In this document: positions 50,959 through 61,322 of the stretch, piece after piece | Numbering within the stretch: position 1 is the stretch's first letter | Layout: each line of letters opens with the position of its first letter | NCBI GenBank assembly: GCA_023384575.1 | Contig: JAHDVP010000022.1 | Span: forward strand, 23,535 to 87,534 | Direction of reading: 5' to 3' | Length of the DNA: 64,000 nucleotides | Source: Acidobacteriota bacterium | Lineage (GTDB): Bacteria; Acidobacteriota; Vicinamibacteria; Vicinamibacterales; JAFNAJ01 | Program-made: the position numbers and the translations under genes | Notes under the pieces: generated by a model | The model's database searches: none | Told to the model about the DNA's origin: nothing | The model's input: the letters and a program-made list of their open reading frames with translations, nothing else

Positions 50959-52329
50959 TCAGCCGGCGAACTGCCCGCGGAGGGTCATGACGATGATCAT
51001 CGCAATCGCCAGCGGGCAGACGTAGCGCACCAGGAAGACCCAGAGGCCCTGCCCGGGGAACCAGGACCCGTGGGCGGTCAACTCGGCCAGGGCGCCGGCC
51101 TGCTTCCAGGCGTAGCCGACGAAGATGGCCGTGAGCAACCCGCCGATTGGCAGCGCGAAGTTGTTCCACACCGTGGCCATCAGGGTGAGGAAGTCCATGC
51201 CGAGCCCGGGCAGGCTGGCAAACGGCGCGACACCGGCCGTGGCGAGGACCGAAGGCACCGCCAGCGCCAGCGTCACCCCGGTCACGGCCATCACGGCCCG
51301 CTTCCGGCTCCACCCCCGCTCGTCGATCATGTGCGACACCGGCACCTCGAGCAGCGAGATCGTCGAGGTCAACGCGGCCATCACGAGCAGCACGAAGAAC
51401 GCCGCGCCGAAGAGCTCTCCACCGGGCAGCGTCGCGAAGAGCCGCGGTAGGACGGTGAAGATGAGGCCGGCGCCGCCGGTCGACGGGTCGAAGCCGGGAA
51501 TCGAGAACCCCGCGGGGAAGATGATGAAGCCGGCCAGCAGGGCGATGCTCGTATCGAGCCCGACGACCCACATGGCCGCCACCGGGATGCCCTCGCGGTC
51601 GGCCAGGTAGCTGCCGTACGTGATCATCGCGCCCATGCCGAGGCTGAGTGAGAAGAAGGCCTGGCCCAGGGCCGCGTTGATCACCGTGATGTCGGTCAGC
51701 TTGCTGAAATCCGGCCGCAGGTAGTAGGCGAGGCCGTCTGCGGCGCCGGGCAGCGTGACGGCGCGGATGGCGAGCAGGACCAGCAGGCCGAGCAGCAGCG
51801 GCATGAGCGTCTTCGTCGTCCGCTCGATGCCCTTCGAGACGCCGCCGACGATGACGGCCGCCGTCGCGCCCAGCACGGCGACGGTCAGGCCGACGTTCAA
51901 CGGCACGTTCGCGGTGAAGGTCGAGAAGAAGGTGCCGATGGCCTCGGGGCTGCCCGCGACGGCCCCGCTGGCCGTGTAGAAGATGTAGGCGACCGTCCAC
52001 CCGGCGATGACCGAGTAGAACGAGAGGATGCCCACGCCGGCCAGCACGCCGAGCGCCCCGGCGAGCCACCACGGCGTCCCGGGGCTGATGGCGCGGAACG
52101 ACCCGACGGGCGCCTTCTTGGCGTGGCGGCCGATGGCGAGCTCGGCGAGCATGATCGGGAAGCAGATCAGCGTGACGCAGGCCAGGTACACGAGGACGAA
52201 GACCGCGCCGCCTCCCTGTCCGACCTGTGTCGGAAAGCCCCAGATGTTGCCGAGACCCACGGCGGATCCGGCGGCAGCGAGAATGAAGCCGAGACGCGAG
52301 CCCCAGGCTCCGCGGGCAGACACAGCCAT
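50959..52329 (-). CDS. neurotransmitter:sodium symporter family (SNF/LeuT-like) transporter
   Basis: 456 residues, LeuT-like fold with about 12 helices. The first helix holds the Na+-binding GSAVGLGNIWGFP (21-33), followed by FVLVYLACVTLICFPIMLAELAIGR; FSLSLGMGAMITYGSYL is the TM6 region. Probably imports amino acids with Na+. ATG 52329 gives MAVSARGAWGSRLGFILA, the family start; the frame upstream is not coding. It and the AGCS gene form a two-transporter operon. Confidence 0.93.
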   Translation of the reverse strand: MAVSARGAWGSRLGFILAAAGSAVGLGNIWGFPTQVGQGGGAVFVLVYLACVTLICFPIMLAELAIGRHAKKAPVGSFRAISPGTPWWLAGALGVLAGVGILSFYSVIAGWTVAYIFYTASGAVAGSPEAIGTFFSTFTANVPLNVGLTVAVLGATAAVIVGGVSKGIERTTKTLMPLLLGLLVLLAIRAVTLPGAADGLAYYLRPDFSKLTDITVINAALGQAFFSLSLGMGAMITYGSYLADREGIPVAAMWVVGLDTSIALLAGFIIFPAGFSIPGFDPSTGGAGLIFTVLPRLFATLPGGELFGAAFFVLLVMAALTSTISLLEVPVSHMIDERGWSRKRAVMAVTGVTLALAVPSVLATAGVAPFASLPGLGMDFLTLMATVWNNFALPIGGLLTAIFVGYAWKQAGALAELTAHGSWFPGQGLWVFLVRYVCPLAIAMIIVMTLRGQFAG

Positions 52330-52476
52330 GCGTTCACACTCCGTCGTTCGATGCTGAGCGGCTCGATTCGAACCGCAGCATTCTACAGACAAACGCCACG
52401 CGATGACCAATCGACACGAAGAGACCACGCACGACGCGTGTCGCGCCGCCGGTGCCCGTCGTTCCGGCGCCTGCGA

Positions 52477-52482
52477 TATAGT
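52477..52482 (+). promoter_or_regulatory. -10 box next to the folD start
   Basis: TATAGT, nine bases before the folD ATG at 52492, in the 162-base divergent gap with the transporter operon. No -35 or ribosome binding site is seen, so a leaderless mRNA is likely. Confidence 0.5.
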
Positions 52483-52491
52483 GAGGCGGTC

Positions 52492-53427
52492 ATGACTGCC
52501 CGCCTGCTCGACGGCAACGCCATCGCTTCCGCCATCCGCGACGAAGTCCGACCCCGCATCGCCGCGTTCACGGCCCGCACCGGGCGTGCGCCCGGCCTCG
52601 GCATCGTGCTCGTCGGCGACGACCCCGCATCGCACGTCTACGTGCGCAACAAGACCAAGAGCGGCATGGAGGTGGGCCTCCACGTCGATCTCCACCAACT
52701 GCCCGCGTCCACCTCGCTCGACGAGGTGCTGGCGCTCGTCCGCCGGCTGAATCGCAGCGAGACGCACGACGGCATCCTGGTGCAGTCGCCGTTGCCGCCG
52801 GCGCTCGGCGACGAGGCCGAACGCGTCGTGTTCGACACGATCGATCCCGCGAAGGACGTCGACGGGTTCAGCCCCGGCAACGTCGGCCGCCTCGTTCAGA
52901 AGCGGGAGACGCTGGCGGCCTGCACGCCGGCCGGCATCATGGAGATGCTCGACCGCTCGGGGATCCCGGTCGCCGGAGCCCGGGCCGTGGTCATCGGCCG
53001 GAGCGACATTGTCGGCAAGCCTATGGCGCTGATGCTGATGCACCGCGACGCCACCGTCACGGTGTGCCACTCGAAGACGAAGGACCTGGCGGGGGTCGCG
53101 GCGTCGGCCGACATCCTCGTGGCCGCGATCGGGCGCGCGTGTTTCGTCACGCGCGACTTCGTCAAGCCGGGGGCGGCCGTCGTCGACGTGGGCATGAACC
53201 GGATCGACGACCGCGCGCGCGTCGAGGCGATCTTCCCCGAGGGATCGAAGCGGCGCCAGCAGTTCGAGAAGAACGGGTCGGTCCTCGTCGGCGACGTGCA
53301 CCCCGAGGTGGCCGAGATCGCCGGCGCGCTCACGCCGGTTCCCGGCGGCGTCGGCCCGCTGACGATCGCCATGCTGATGAAGAACACGCTGACGGCCGCC
53401 GAGCGCCGGACCGGCGGCGCCAGATAG
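52492..53427 (+). CDS. folD: methylenetetrahydrofolate dehydrogenase/methenyltetrahydrofolate cyclohydrolase
   Basis: Bifunctional one-carbon enzyme. 311 residues: GDDPASHVYVRNKTKSGMEVG with the catalytic Tyr and Lys, GILVQSPLPP (QLPLP in many homologues), DPAKDVDGFSPGNVGRL, and the NADP-binding VIGRSDIVGKPMALML, then LTPVPGGVGPLTIAMLM. Slightly longer than the usual 285-300 because of an insertion (FPEGSKRRQQFEKNGS) before VLVGDVHP. ATG 52492 is the family start. It is a single-gene unit. Confidence 0.95.
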   Translation: MTARLLDGNAIASAIRDEVRPRIAAFTARTGRAPGLGIVLVGDDPASHVYVRNKTKSGMEVGLHVDLHQLPASTSLDEVLALVRRLNRSETHDGILVQSPLPPALGDEAERVVFDTIDPAKDVDGFSPGNVGRLVQKRETLAACTPAGIMEMLDRSGIPVAGARAVVIGRSDIVGKPMALMLMHRDATVTVCHSKTKDLAGVAASADILVAAIGRACFVTRDFVKPGAAVVDVGMNRIDDRARVEAIFPEGSKRRQQFEKNGSVLVGDVHPEVAEIAGALTPVPGGVGPLTIAMLMKNTLTAAERRTGGAR

Positions 53428-53471
53428 GCGGGCGTTGCCGCCTGCGGCACGTTCGGAGTGGCCTGAGCAGC

Positions 53472-53488
53472 CAAGGGCTTCGCCCTTG
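53472..53488. repeat. hairpin CAAGGGC-TTC-GCCCTTG downstream of folD
   Basis: A perfect seven-base hairpin with a UUCG-like loop 45 bases after the folD stop. It could stabilise the 3' end or act as a weak terminator; no U-tract follows. Confidence 0.45.
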
Positions 53489-53505
53489 ACATGCCTGTCA
53501 GTTCC

Positions 53506-53565
53506 GTAGCGCGAGGGGCTTCAGCCCCTCGCGATCTCCGCCGGGGCTGAAGCCCCGGCGCTACG
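53506..53565. repeat. REP-like nested palindrome cluster
   Basis: Two hairpins, CGCGAGGGGCT-TC-AGCCCCTCGCG (53510-53533) and GCCGGGGCT-GA-AGCCCCGGC (53540-53559), are enclosed by inverted arms GTAGCGC (53506-53512) and GCGCTAC (53558-53564). A further GCGCTAC is at 53592-53598, where it forms the coaE stop codon. A 15-base piece recurs at 31884-31898. It has the look of a REP element between convergent folD and coaE. Confidence 0.7.
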
Positions 53566-53593
53566 ACCACGGCGAGACGCGAAGGCCCAGGCG

Positions 53594-54199
53594 CTACGAC
53601 GAGACGCGCGCCCGCAGGGTCTCGATGAGATCGTCCACCTGCCGGTCGGTGTCCTCGAAGCTTCGATCGGTCCGGATCACGTAGTCGGCCAGCCGGACCT
53701 TCTCGTCGATGGGCCACTGCGCCTCGATCCGTTGCCGCGCGGCCGCCTCCGTCAGACCATCCCGCGCCATCACCCGCGCAAGCTGCACCTCGGGCGCGCA
53801 CGCGGCGACCACGATCAGGTCGAACGGGTACCGGCGGCCCGTCTCGAAGAGCAGCGGAATGTCGGCCACGGCGAGCCACGAGCCTTCGTCCCGGGTCCGT
53901 TCGAGCCACGACACGATCGTCGCGTGGACCGCCGGGTGGACGATGGCCTCGAGGTCGCGGCGCGCCCCCGCGTCCGCGAAGACGATCGCGCCGAGCGCCG
54001 CACGGTCGAGCCCGCCCTGGGCGTCGACCACCGGCTGCCCGAAGCGGGCGACGACCGCGGCGCAGCCGGCGGTGCCTGGCGCGACGACCTCTCGCGCCAC
54101 GGTGTCGGCGTCGATCGTCGGGAAGCCACGCGCCTCGACGTGCCGCCGGACGTAGCTCTTGCCGGTGGCGATGCCGCCCGTCAGGCCGACGCTCAGCAT
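53594..54199 (-). CDS. coaE: dephospho-CoA kinase
   Basis: Last step of coenzyme A synthesis. 201 residues: P-loop GLTGGIATGKS (5-15), DADTVAREVV, HPAVHATIV and VADIPLLFETG. ATG 54199 starts MLSVGLTGG. The TAG stop falls in the GCGCTAC arm of the REP-like repeat, so the C-terminus may have been altered by repeat insertion. It is last in the kdsB-pyrG-kdsA-kdsD-kdsC-lapB run, separated from lapB by palindromic repeat copy B. Confidence 0.94.
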   Translation of the reverse strand: MLSVGLTGGIATGKSYVRRHVEARGFPTIDADTVAREVVAPGTAGCAAVVARFGQPVVDAQGGLDRAALGAIVFADAGARRDLEAIVHPAVHATIVSWLERTRDEGSWLAVADIPLLFETGRRYPFDLIVVAACAPEVQLARVMARDGLTEAAARQRIEAQWPIDEKVRLADYVIRTDRSFEDTDRQVDDLIETLRARVSS

Positions 54200-54204
54200 C
54201 CTGG

Positions 54205-54398
54205 CCCCAATCCACCACTCCGGCTGCCGGCCGCCGACCGGCGACTGGCGGCCTGAGTGGAGCCATCAGCGAACGAACGCCCTGGCCCTCGGCCTCCCTC
54301 CCGGCAAGGCCACCGCTCAGGGAGAGAAGCGGCGCGTTTCGCCTGCGGGCCGGTCGCCGCTCGCCGCCGGCCGCAAGCCGAATGGCGGACCAGGGTCA
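54205..54398. repeat. MITE-like intergenic palindromic repeat, copy B
   Basis: Fills the gap between lapB and coaE. It aligns to copy A (5301-5490) with shared blocks CCCCAAT, CTCCGGCTG, CGACTGGCGGCCT, ATCAGCGA, CGCAAGCCGAATG and CAGGGT. The left end TCCGGCTGCCGGCCG and the complement of the right end, TTCGGCTTGCGGCCG, are inverted repeats. No coding frame. Confidence 0.6.
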
Positions 54399-54401
54399 CG
54401 T

Positions 54402-55634
54402 TCAGGCCCGGCTCACGCTCGGCAGGTCGCTCTCGTCCCGCGCGGGCGCCAGCCGTTCTTCGACGAAGGAGTTCCAGTCGTGGCAATGCGGGCACTGCCA
54501 GAGCAGTTCGGTGCTGCGGTAGTGGCAGCGCAGGCAGAGGTGTGGGTCCTGGTAGAACACGGCCTGGCGGCTCACCTCGACGTACCGCTCGACGAGCGCC
54601 GGGTCGAGGCCGAGGTCGGACAGCGTGTGCCACGCGGCCTGGTGCAGCGTGATGGCGTGCGGGTTGACCGCGAGCGCCTCGAGCAGGAGTGGCAAGGCCT
54701 CGGCCGCGCGCTCCTGCCCGCGCAGGTGACGGGCCAGGGCGAGCCGCGCGCGCCACTCTTGGGGAGTGTCCGCAGTCAGACGCCGGCAGAGCGCGGCGAA
54801 GCGATCGCGCGCCTCGAGCCTGGTGTAGGCGGTCGCGAGCCGGTCGAACGTCAGGTACGCCCGGTCGGGCGCCACGTCGATCGCGCGTTCCCAAGTGGCC
54901 ACCGCCTCGTCGACGTTCCCCGCGGCGAGCTGCACGTCGCCGAGGTGCAGGTAGGCGGGGACGGTCCGCGCATCGCGGTCGATGGCGGCCTCGAACCGTC
55001 GCTCGGCTTCGGCCCGGTCGTTCGCCGCCAGGGCCTGCTGGCCGAGCGCGTGCTCGAGGAACGCGAGGATCGTCTGGTGACCCGCCTGGGCTTCCGGGGG
55101 GGCGAGCGCGGCCAGGCGCTGCCTGATCGCGTATGCCTCGGCCCAGTTGTGCTGGTCCTCGTGCAGCTCCTCGAGGTTGGCGAGCGCGTCGAGATTGTCG
55201 CCGTCGAGTCGCAGCACCTCGTGGAAGGCCTCGACGGCGCGATCGACGAACCCGGCGCGCTTGAAGTCGAGCCCCAGGCAGAGCAGCACGTGCTGATGCT
55301 CGGTCTTCGAGAGCCGTGGCCGCTGCAGGATGTGCTGGTGCACCTGGATGGCGCGCGAGACCTGGCCCTTTTCGCGGTGGAGGTTGCCGAGCACGACCTG
55401 GACGTCGACGGCCTCCTCGTGGTGGGCCGCCGCGCGGCTGAACGACTCGATGGCCAGGTCGAACTGGCGATCGACGAGGCGGTTGAGGCCCTGCAGGTAG
55501 TGCAGCGAATCGCGGAAGCGGCGTCGATCGATCCAGCGGCCATCGCGCAGCTTGTAGCGCTCCCAGGCCTTGCCGGCCGCGAGCCCGACGAGCAGCGCTG
55601 CGAGCGCGCCGAGCAGCAGCGCGTACTCGCCCAT
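54402..55634 (-). CDS. lapB: LapB-like TPR/rubredoxin-domain membrane protein
   Basis: 410 residues: an N-terminal transmembrane helix (4-20, YALLLGALAALLVGLAA), a TPR array (about 45-370; DSLHYLQGLNRLVDRQFDLAIESF is the conserved first repeat), and a C-terminal rubredoxin-like metal site CLRCHYRSTELLWQCPHCHDW. This matches LapB/YciM, which in E. coli regulates LpxC degradation and LPS level. Location in a KDO operon supports a link to LPS. ATG 55634 overlaps the kdsC stop by one base (TGATG). Confidence 0.85.
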   Translation of the reverse strand: MGEYALLLGALAALLVGLAAGKAWERYKLRDGRWIDRRRFRDSLHYLQGLNRLVDRQFDLAIESFSRAAAHHEEAVDVQVVLGNLHREKGQVSRAIQVHQHILQRPRLSKTEHQHVLLCLGLDFKRAGFVDRAVEAFHEVLRLDGDNLDALANLEELHEDQHNWAEAYAIRQRLAALAPPEAQAGHQTILAFLEHALGQQALAANDRAEAERRFEAAIDRDARTVPAYLHLGDVQLAAGNVDEAVATWERAIDVAPDRAYLTFDRLATAYTRLEARDRFAALCRRLTADTPQEWRARLALARHLRGQERAAEALPLLLEALAVNPHAITLHQAAWHTLSDLGLDPALVERYVEVSRQAVFYQDPHLCLRCHYRSTELLWQCPHCHDWNSFVEERLAPARDESDLPSVSRA

Positions 55635-56167
55635 CACCGGTCGGCTCCGGCCACGTAGGGCTCGACGATGGCGTCCCAGCGGTCCTGGGCTTCGAGCACG
55701 AACTCGACGAACTCGCGCACGGCGCCGTGCCCGCCGCGGGCCTCGGCGATCCAGTCGACGCGCGACCGGACCGCTTCGACCGCGTCGGCTGGTGCGGCGG
55801 CGAGTCCGACACGGCCGAGCACCGGCAGGTCGAGCAGGTCGTCGCCCATGAACGCGACCTCCTCGTCCCGCAGGCCCTGTTCGGCCAGCAGGCGTTGGTA
55901 GGCGTCGAGCTTGTTGGTCACCCCCTGCAGGACGATGGGGATCCCGAGCTGCGCAGCGCGCTGGGTCGTCGACGCCGCCTGCCGCGCCGAGAGCAGGCCC
56001 GTCGCGAGGCCCGCCCGGTGCGCCCACACGATGGCCGTGCCGTCGCGAATGTGGAACTGCTTCGATTCGGTGCCGTCGGCGTGCAGCAGGATCGTGCCGT
56101 CGGTGAGCACCCCGTCGACGTCGAAGAGCAGCAGCCTGAGCGAGCGAGCCTTCTCGGCGAGGTCCAC
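55634..56167 (-). CDS. kdsC: 3-deoxy-D-manno-octulosonate 8-phosphate phosphatase
   Basis: HAD-family phosphatase that releases KDO from KDO-8-phosphate. 177 residues without a cap domain: LLLFDVDGVLTDG (nucleophile Asp), KQFHIRDGTAIVWAHRAGL, LLSAR, and VAFMGDDLLDLPVL with the metal-binding Asp pair. GTG 56167, two bases after the kdsD stop. Sits between kdsD and lapB. Confidence 0.92.
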   Translation of the reverse strand: MDLAEKARSLRLLLFDVDGVLTDGTILLHADGTESKQFHIRDGTAIVWAHRAGLATGLLSARQAASTTQRAAQLGIPIVLQGVTNKLDAYQRLLAEQGLRDEEVAFMGDDLLDLPVLGRVGLAAAPADAVEAVRSRVDWIAEARGGHGAVREFVEFVLEAQDRWDAIVEPYVAGADR

Positions 56168-56169
56168 GG

Positions 56170-57177
56170 TCAGAACATCTCCGTCCGCCACAGGTCGTGC
56201 AGGTGGAGCACGCCGAGCACGCGCCGTGCCTCGTCGGCCACGATGAGCGACGAGATCTTGCGCTGTTCGAGGATGGCCAGGGCTTCCACGGCCAGCAGCG
56301 CCGGCGGGACGACGACCGGGTTGGGCGTCATCACGTCGCGGGCCACGCGGTCGAGCACGTTCGGCGCGCCGCTCATGTGCCGGCGGAGGTCGCCATCGGT
56401 GATGATGCCGAGCACGATGCCGTCCTCGTCGACGACCGACGTCATGCCGAGACCCTTGCTCGACATCTCGTAGATCACGTCGCGCATCACCGTGTCGGGC
56501 CCGACACGCGGCGTGTCCTTGCCGCCGTGCATGAGCGCCTCGGCACGCATCAGCCGCTTGCCGAGCCGGCCGCCCGGGTGCAGGCTCGCGAAGTCGTCCT
56601 CCCGGAAGCCGCGTCGTACGAGCAGCACCATCGCCAGCGCGTCGCCGAGCGCCAGCGCGGCCGTCGTGCTCGCCGTCGGGGCCAGGTTCATCGGACACGC
56701 CTCGCCGTCGACGCGGCAGTCGAGGGCGACGTCGGCGGCCTGCCCGAGCGTCGAGTCGGGGTTTCCCGTGAGCGCGATGAGCCGGGCGCCGATGCGCCGG
56801 ATGAACTCGAGCACCCGGACCAGTTCGGCCGTCTCGCCGCTGTACGACGCGGCAATCACCACGTCGTCGCGGTGGATGACGCCGAGGTCGCCGTGAATGG
56901 CCTCGGCGGGGTGCAAGAAGAACGCCGGCGTGCCGGTGCTCGACAGCGTCGCGGCGATCTTGCGGCAGATGATGCCCGACTTGCCCATGCCGGTGACGAT
57001 GACGCGGCCCTGGCAGCCGTGGAGCAGCTCGATTGCGCGGTCGAGCCGTTCGTCGAGGCGTCCGACGAGGCCGACGATGGCGGCCGCCTCCGTTTCGAGG
57101 ACCTTACGCGCCAGCGCCAGCGACTGGCGCTCGGCCGCCGGCGCGGTCGACGACGAGGTGGCCTGCGGATCGGCCAT
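56170..57177 (-). CDS. kdsD: D-arabinose 5-phosphate isomerase
   Basis: Interconverts ribulose-5-phosphate and arabinose-5-phosphate for KDO. 335 residues: SIS sugar isomerase domain (about 45-180) with VTGMGKSGIICRKIAATLSS, HPAEAIHGDLG and ASYSGETAELVRVL, then two CBS domains (about 215-335; GLGMTSVVDEDGIVLGIITDGDLRR). ATG 57177 shares one base with the kdsA stop. Confidence 0.94.
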   Translation of the reverse strand: MADPQATSSSTAPAAERQSLALARKVLETEAAAIVGLVGRLDERLDRAIELLHGCQGRVIVTGMGKSGIICRKIAATLSSTGTPAFFLHPAEAIHGDLGVIHRDDVVIAASYSGETAELVRVLEFIRRIGARLIALTGNPDSTLGQAADVALDCRVDGEACPMNLAPTASTTAALALGDALAMVLLVRRGFREDDFASLHPGGRLGKRLMRAEALMHGGKDTPRVGPDTVMRDVIYEMSSKGLGMTSVVDEDGIVLGIITDGDLRRHMSGAPNVLDRVARDVMTPNPVVVPPALLAVEALAILEQRKISSLIVADEARRVLGVLHLHDLWRTEMF

Positions 57178-58016
57178 CAGCGTTCGGCTCCCGCGTGGGC
57201 CTCGGTGGCGATGGCGTGGATGCGGACGAGGCGGTCGAGCAGCGCCGGGAGGCGATCGAGCCTGAAGGCGTTCTGCGCGTCGCTCTTCGCCTCCTCGGGC
57301 CGCTCGTGCACCTCGAGGAACACGCCGTCGACGCCCGCGGCGACCCCCGCGGCCGCCATGGGTTCGATGAACTCGGCCTGGCCGGCCGTGACGCCTTCAC
57401 CGCCTCCGGGCAGCTGCAGGCTGTGCGTCACGTCGTAGACGACGGGGTGGCCGAGGCCGCGCATGATCGGAAACGCGCGCATGTCGACCACGAGGTTGTT
57501 GTAGCCGAAGCTGAACCCTCGCTCCGTGACGAAGACCCGGGCGTTTCCCGACGCGACGACCTTCGCGACGACGTGCCGGATGTCGAGCGGGGCGAGGAAC
57601 TGGCCCTTCTTCACGTTGACGACGCGGCTCGTCCGCGCCGCCGCGACGATGAGGTCGGTCTGCCGCGAGAGGAAGGCGGGTATCTGCAGCACGTCGGCCA
57701 CCGCCGCGACCGGCTCGGCCTGCCACGGCTCGTGAACGTCGGTCAGCACGGGCAGGCCAGTCTTCGCCTTGACCTCCTCGAGGACCTCGAGCCCCTCGCG
57801 CAGGCCCGGCCCGCGGAACGAGGTGATCGACGTACGATTGGCCTTGTCGAACGAGGCCTTGAAGACGAGCGGGACGCCGGCGCGGCCCGCGATCTCGCGC
57901 AGTCGGTGGGCGAGGTCGAGCGTGTGCGCGGGTGACTCGATCACGCACGGCCCCGCGATCAGGACGAGCGGCGCCCCCCCCCCGAGCCGGACCGGTCCGA
58001 TGTCGATGCTCGTCAC
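57177..58016 (-). CDS. kdsA: 3-deoxy-8-phosphooctulonate synthase, metal-dependent class
   Basis: Condenses PEP with arabinose-5-phosphate. 279 residues: LIAGPCVIES has the metal-ligand Cys (C24) of the metal-dependent class, in place of Asn in the E. coli enzyme. Other motifs: FKASFDKANRTSITSFRGPG, TDVHEPWQ, LQIPAFLSRQTDL, KKGQFLAP and YDVTHSLQLPGG. GTG 58016 follows a CATAAT seven bases upstream. A run of ten G (minus strand) at 57972-57981 near codon 12 could allow slippage. Confidence 0.94.
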   Translation of the reverse strand: MTSIDIGPVRLGGGAPLVLIAGPCVIESPAHTLDLAHRLREIAGRAGVPLVFKASFDKANRTSITSFRGPGLREGLEVLEEVKAKTGLPVLTDVHEPWQAEPVAAVADVLQIPAFLSRQTDLIVAAARTSRVVNVKKGQFLAPLDIRHVVAKVVASGNARVFVTERGFSFGYNNLVVDMRAFPIMRGLGHPVVYDVTHSLQLPGGGEGVTAGQAEFIEPMAAAGVAAGVDGVFLEVHERPEEAKSDAQNAFRLDRLPALLDRLVRIHAIATEAHAGAER

Positions 58017-58023
58017 GGCGTCA

Positions 58024-58029
58024 ATTATG
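58024..58029 (-). promoter_or_regulatory. -10-like box next to the kdsA start
   Basis: CATAAT on the minus strand (plus ATTATG), seven bases before the kdsA GTG, in the 53-base gap after pyrG. Suggests a separate near-leaderless promoter for kdsA-kdsD-kdsC-lapB. Confidence 0.35.
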
Positions 58030-58069
58030 CTCCAAGACGGGGGACGGCGGGCGGGCCGCGGCACGGCCG

Positions 58070-60525
<2,456 letters not shown>

Positions 60526-60530
60526 GGGGC

Positions 60531-60539
60531 ATGGTAGCA
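60531..60539 (-). promoter_or_regulatory. extended -10 next to the kdsB start
   Basis: On the minus strand TGCTACCAT (TG-n-TACCAT) ends five bases before GTG 60525. No -35 is seen. It predicts transcription from about the start codon. Confidence 0.4.
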
Positions 60540-60684
60540 CGGGGTCGCAGAAGGGCGGGCCACGTCGCCCCGCACCCGTGGATGGCCGGCCAACGGCCCG
60601 TGCCCTCGCTCTCCTCGTCCAGGGACTGGTCGCCGGGCGACCCACGGTGTTACTCTCGACGTGGGAGAAAAGGCCGTGCCGCCG

Positions 60685-60707
60685 CCACCCGGCCGTCGGC
60701 CGGGTGG
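60685..60707. repeat. ten-base GC hairpin before the PilP/GspC-like gene
   Basis: CCACCCGGCC (60685-60694) and GGCCGGGTGG (60698-60707) form a perfect hairpin with loop GTC, 20 bases before the ATG at 60727. It could affect translation of that gene. The rest of the 201-base divergent gap shows no other feature. Confidence 0.5.
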
Positions 60708-60726
60708 GACGCCCATGGGGTGAGCG

Positions 60727-61278
60727 ATGTCTCGAACGATGCGCACTTCGCTCGTGATCCTGGCGTGCGCAGCGCCGCTGCTGTGGCTCGTGGCCACGGC
60801 GACGCTCGGCTCCGCGTCCTCCCCCGCTCAGCGAGCGCCGACGGCCGATCGGCGGGCGGCCCGCGTCGCCTCCGGCACCCTGGCCGAGGAGCTTCGCGGA
60901 CAGGCCGACCGGCTGCGCGAGCGGCTCGCCAACGCGCCCGCGCCGCGCACCCCGTCGCGCGATCCGTTCCGCTACCGCGTATCCGACGCCCCCTCCGGGT
61001 CCCCGTCTCCGTTCTCCATCGCCGCGCCGTCGCTTCGTCCTGGCGAGGCCGTGCCGGTGCGGCCTGCCGCTGCGCCGCTGCGCCTCGTCGGCATCGCCGA
61101 GGACACCGTCGACGGTGCCCTCGTCCGCCGTGCCATCCTGAGCGGCCTCGGCGATCTCTTCATCGTCGGCGCTGGAGAGTCGATCGCCGATCGCTACACG
61201 GTCGGCGCCGTCGGCGTCGACGCGGTCGAGCTCGACGATCGTGAGACCGGGGAGAGGATTCGGCTCGGCCTGCGGTAG
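60727..61278 (+). CDS. PilP/GspC-like periplasmic protein
   Basis: 183 residues: an N-terminal signal or anchor (7-27, TSLVILACAAPLLWLVATATL), a helical charged stretch (LAEELRGQADRLRERLAN), the PilP-like RDPFRYR motif (residues about 78-84), a Pro/Ser linker, and a small beta-domain (LRLVGIAEDTVDGALVRRAIL, FIVGAGESIADRYTVGAVG). The layout resembles PilP and the HR domain of GspC, which contact a secretin. It stands alone, so it could serve the lipoprotein secretin at 24675 or pilQ. ATG 60727 has a ggggtgag site. Confidence 0.65.
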   Translation: MSRTMRTSLVILACAAPLLWLVATATLGSASSPAQRAPTADRRAARVASGTLAEELRGQADRLRERLANAPAPRTPSRDPFRYRVSDAPSGSPSPFSIAAPSLRPGEAVPVRPAAAPLRLVGIAEDTVDGALVRRAILSGLGDLFIVGAGESIADRYTVGAVGVDAVELDDRETGERIRLGLR

Positions 61279-61322
61279 CGTCGCCACGTCCCGACGACGC
61301 GTTCCACGAAGGGAAGGACGGC

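Noticed and set aside
60661..60726. Possible c-di-GMP-I riboswitch: a hairpin followed by GGGACGC before the PilP/GspC-like gene.
   Set aside because: The A-rich joining segments (GCAAACC before and GCAAAGCC after) are missing and the hairpin has no GNRA loop, so only the GGGACGC fragment agrees.
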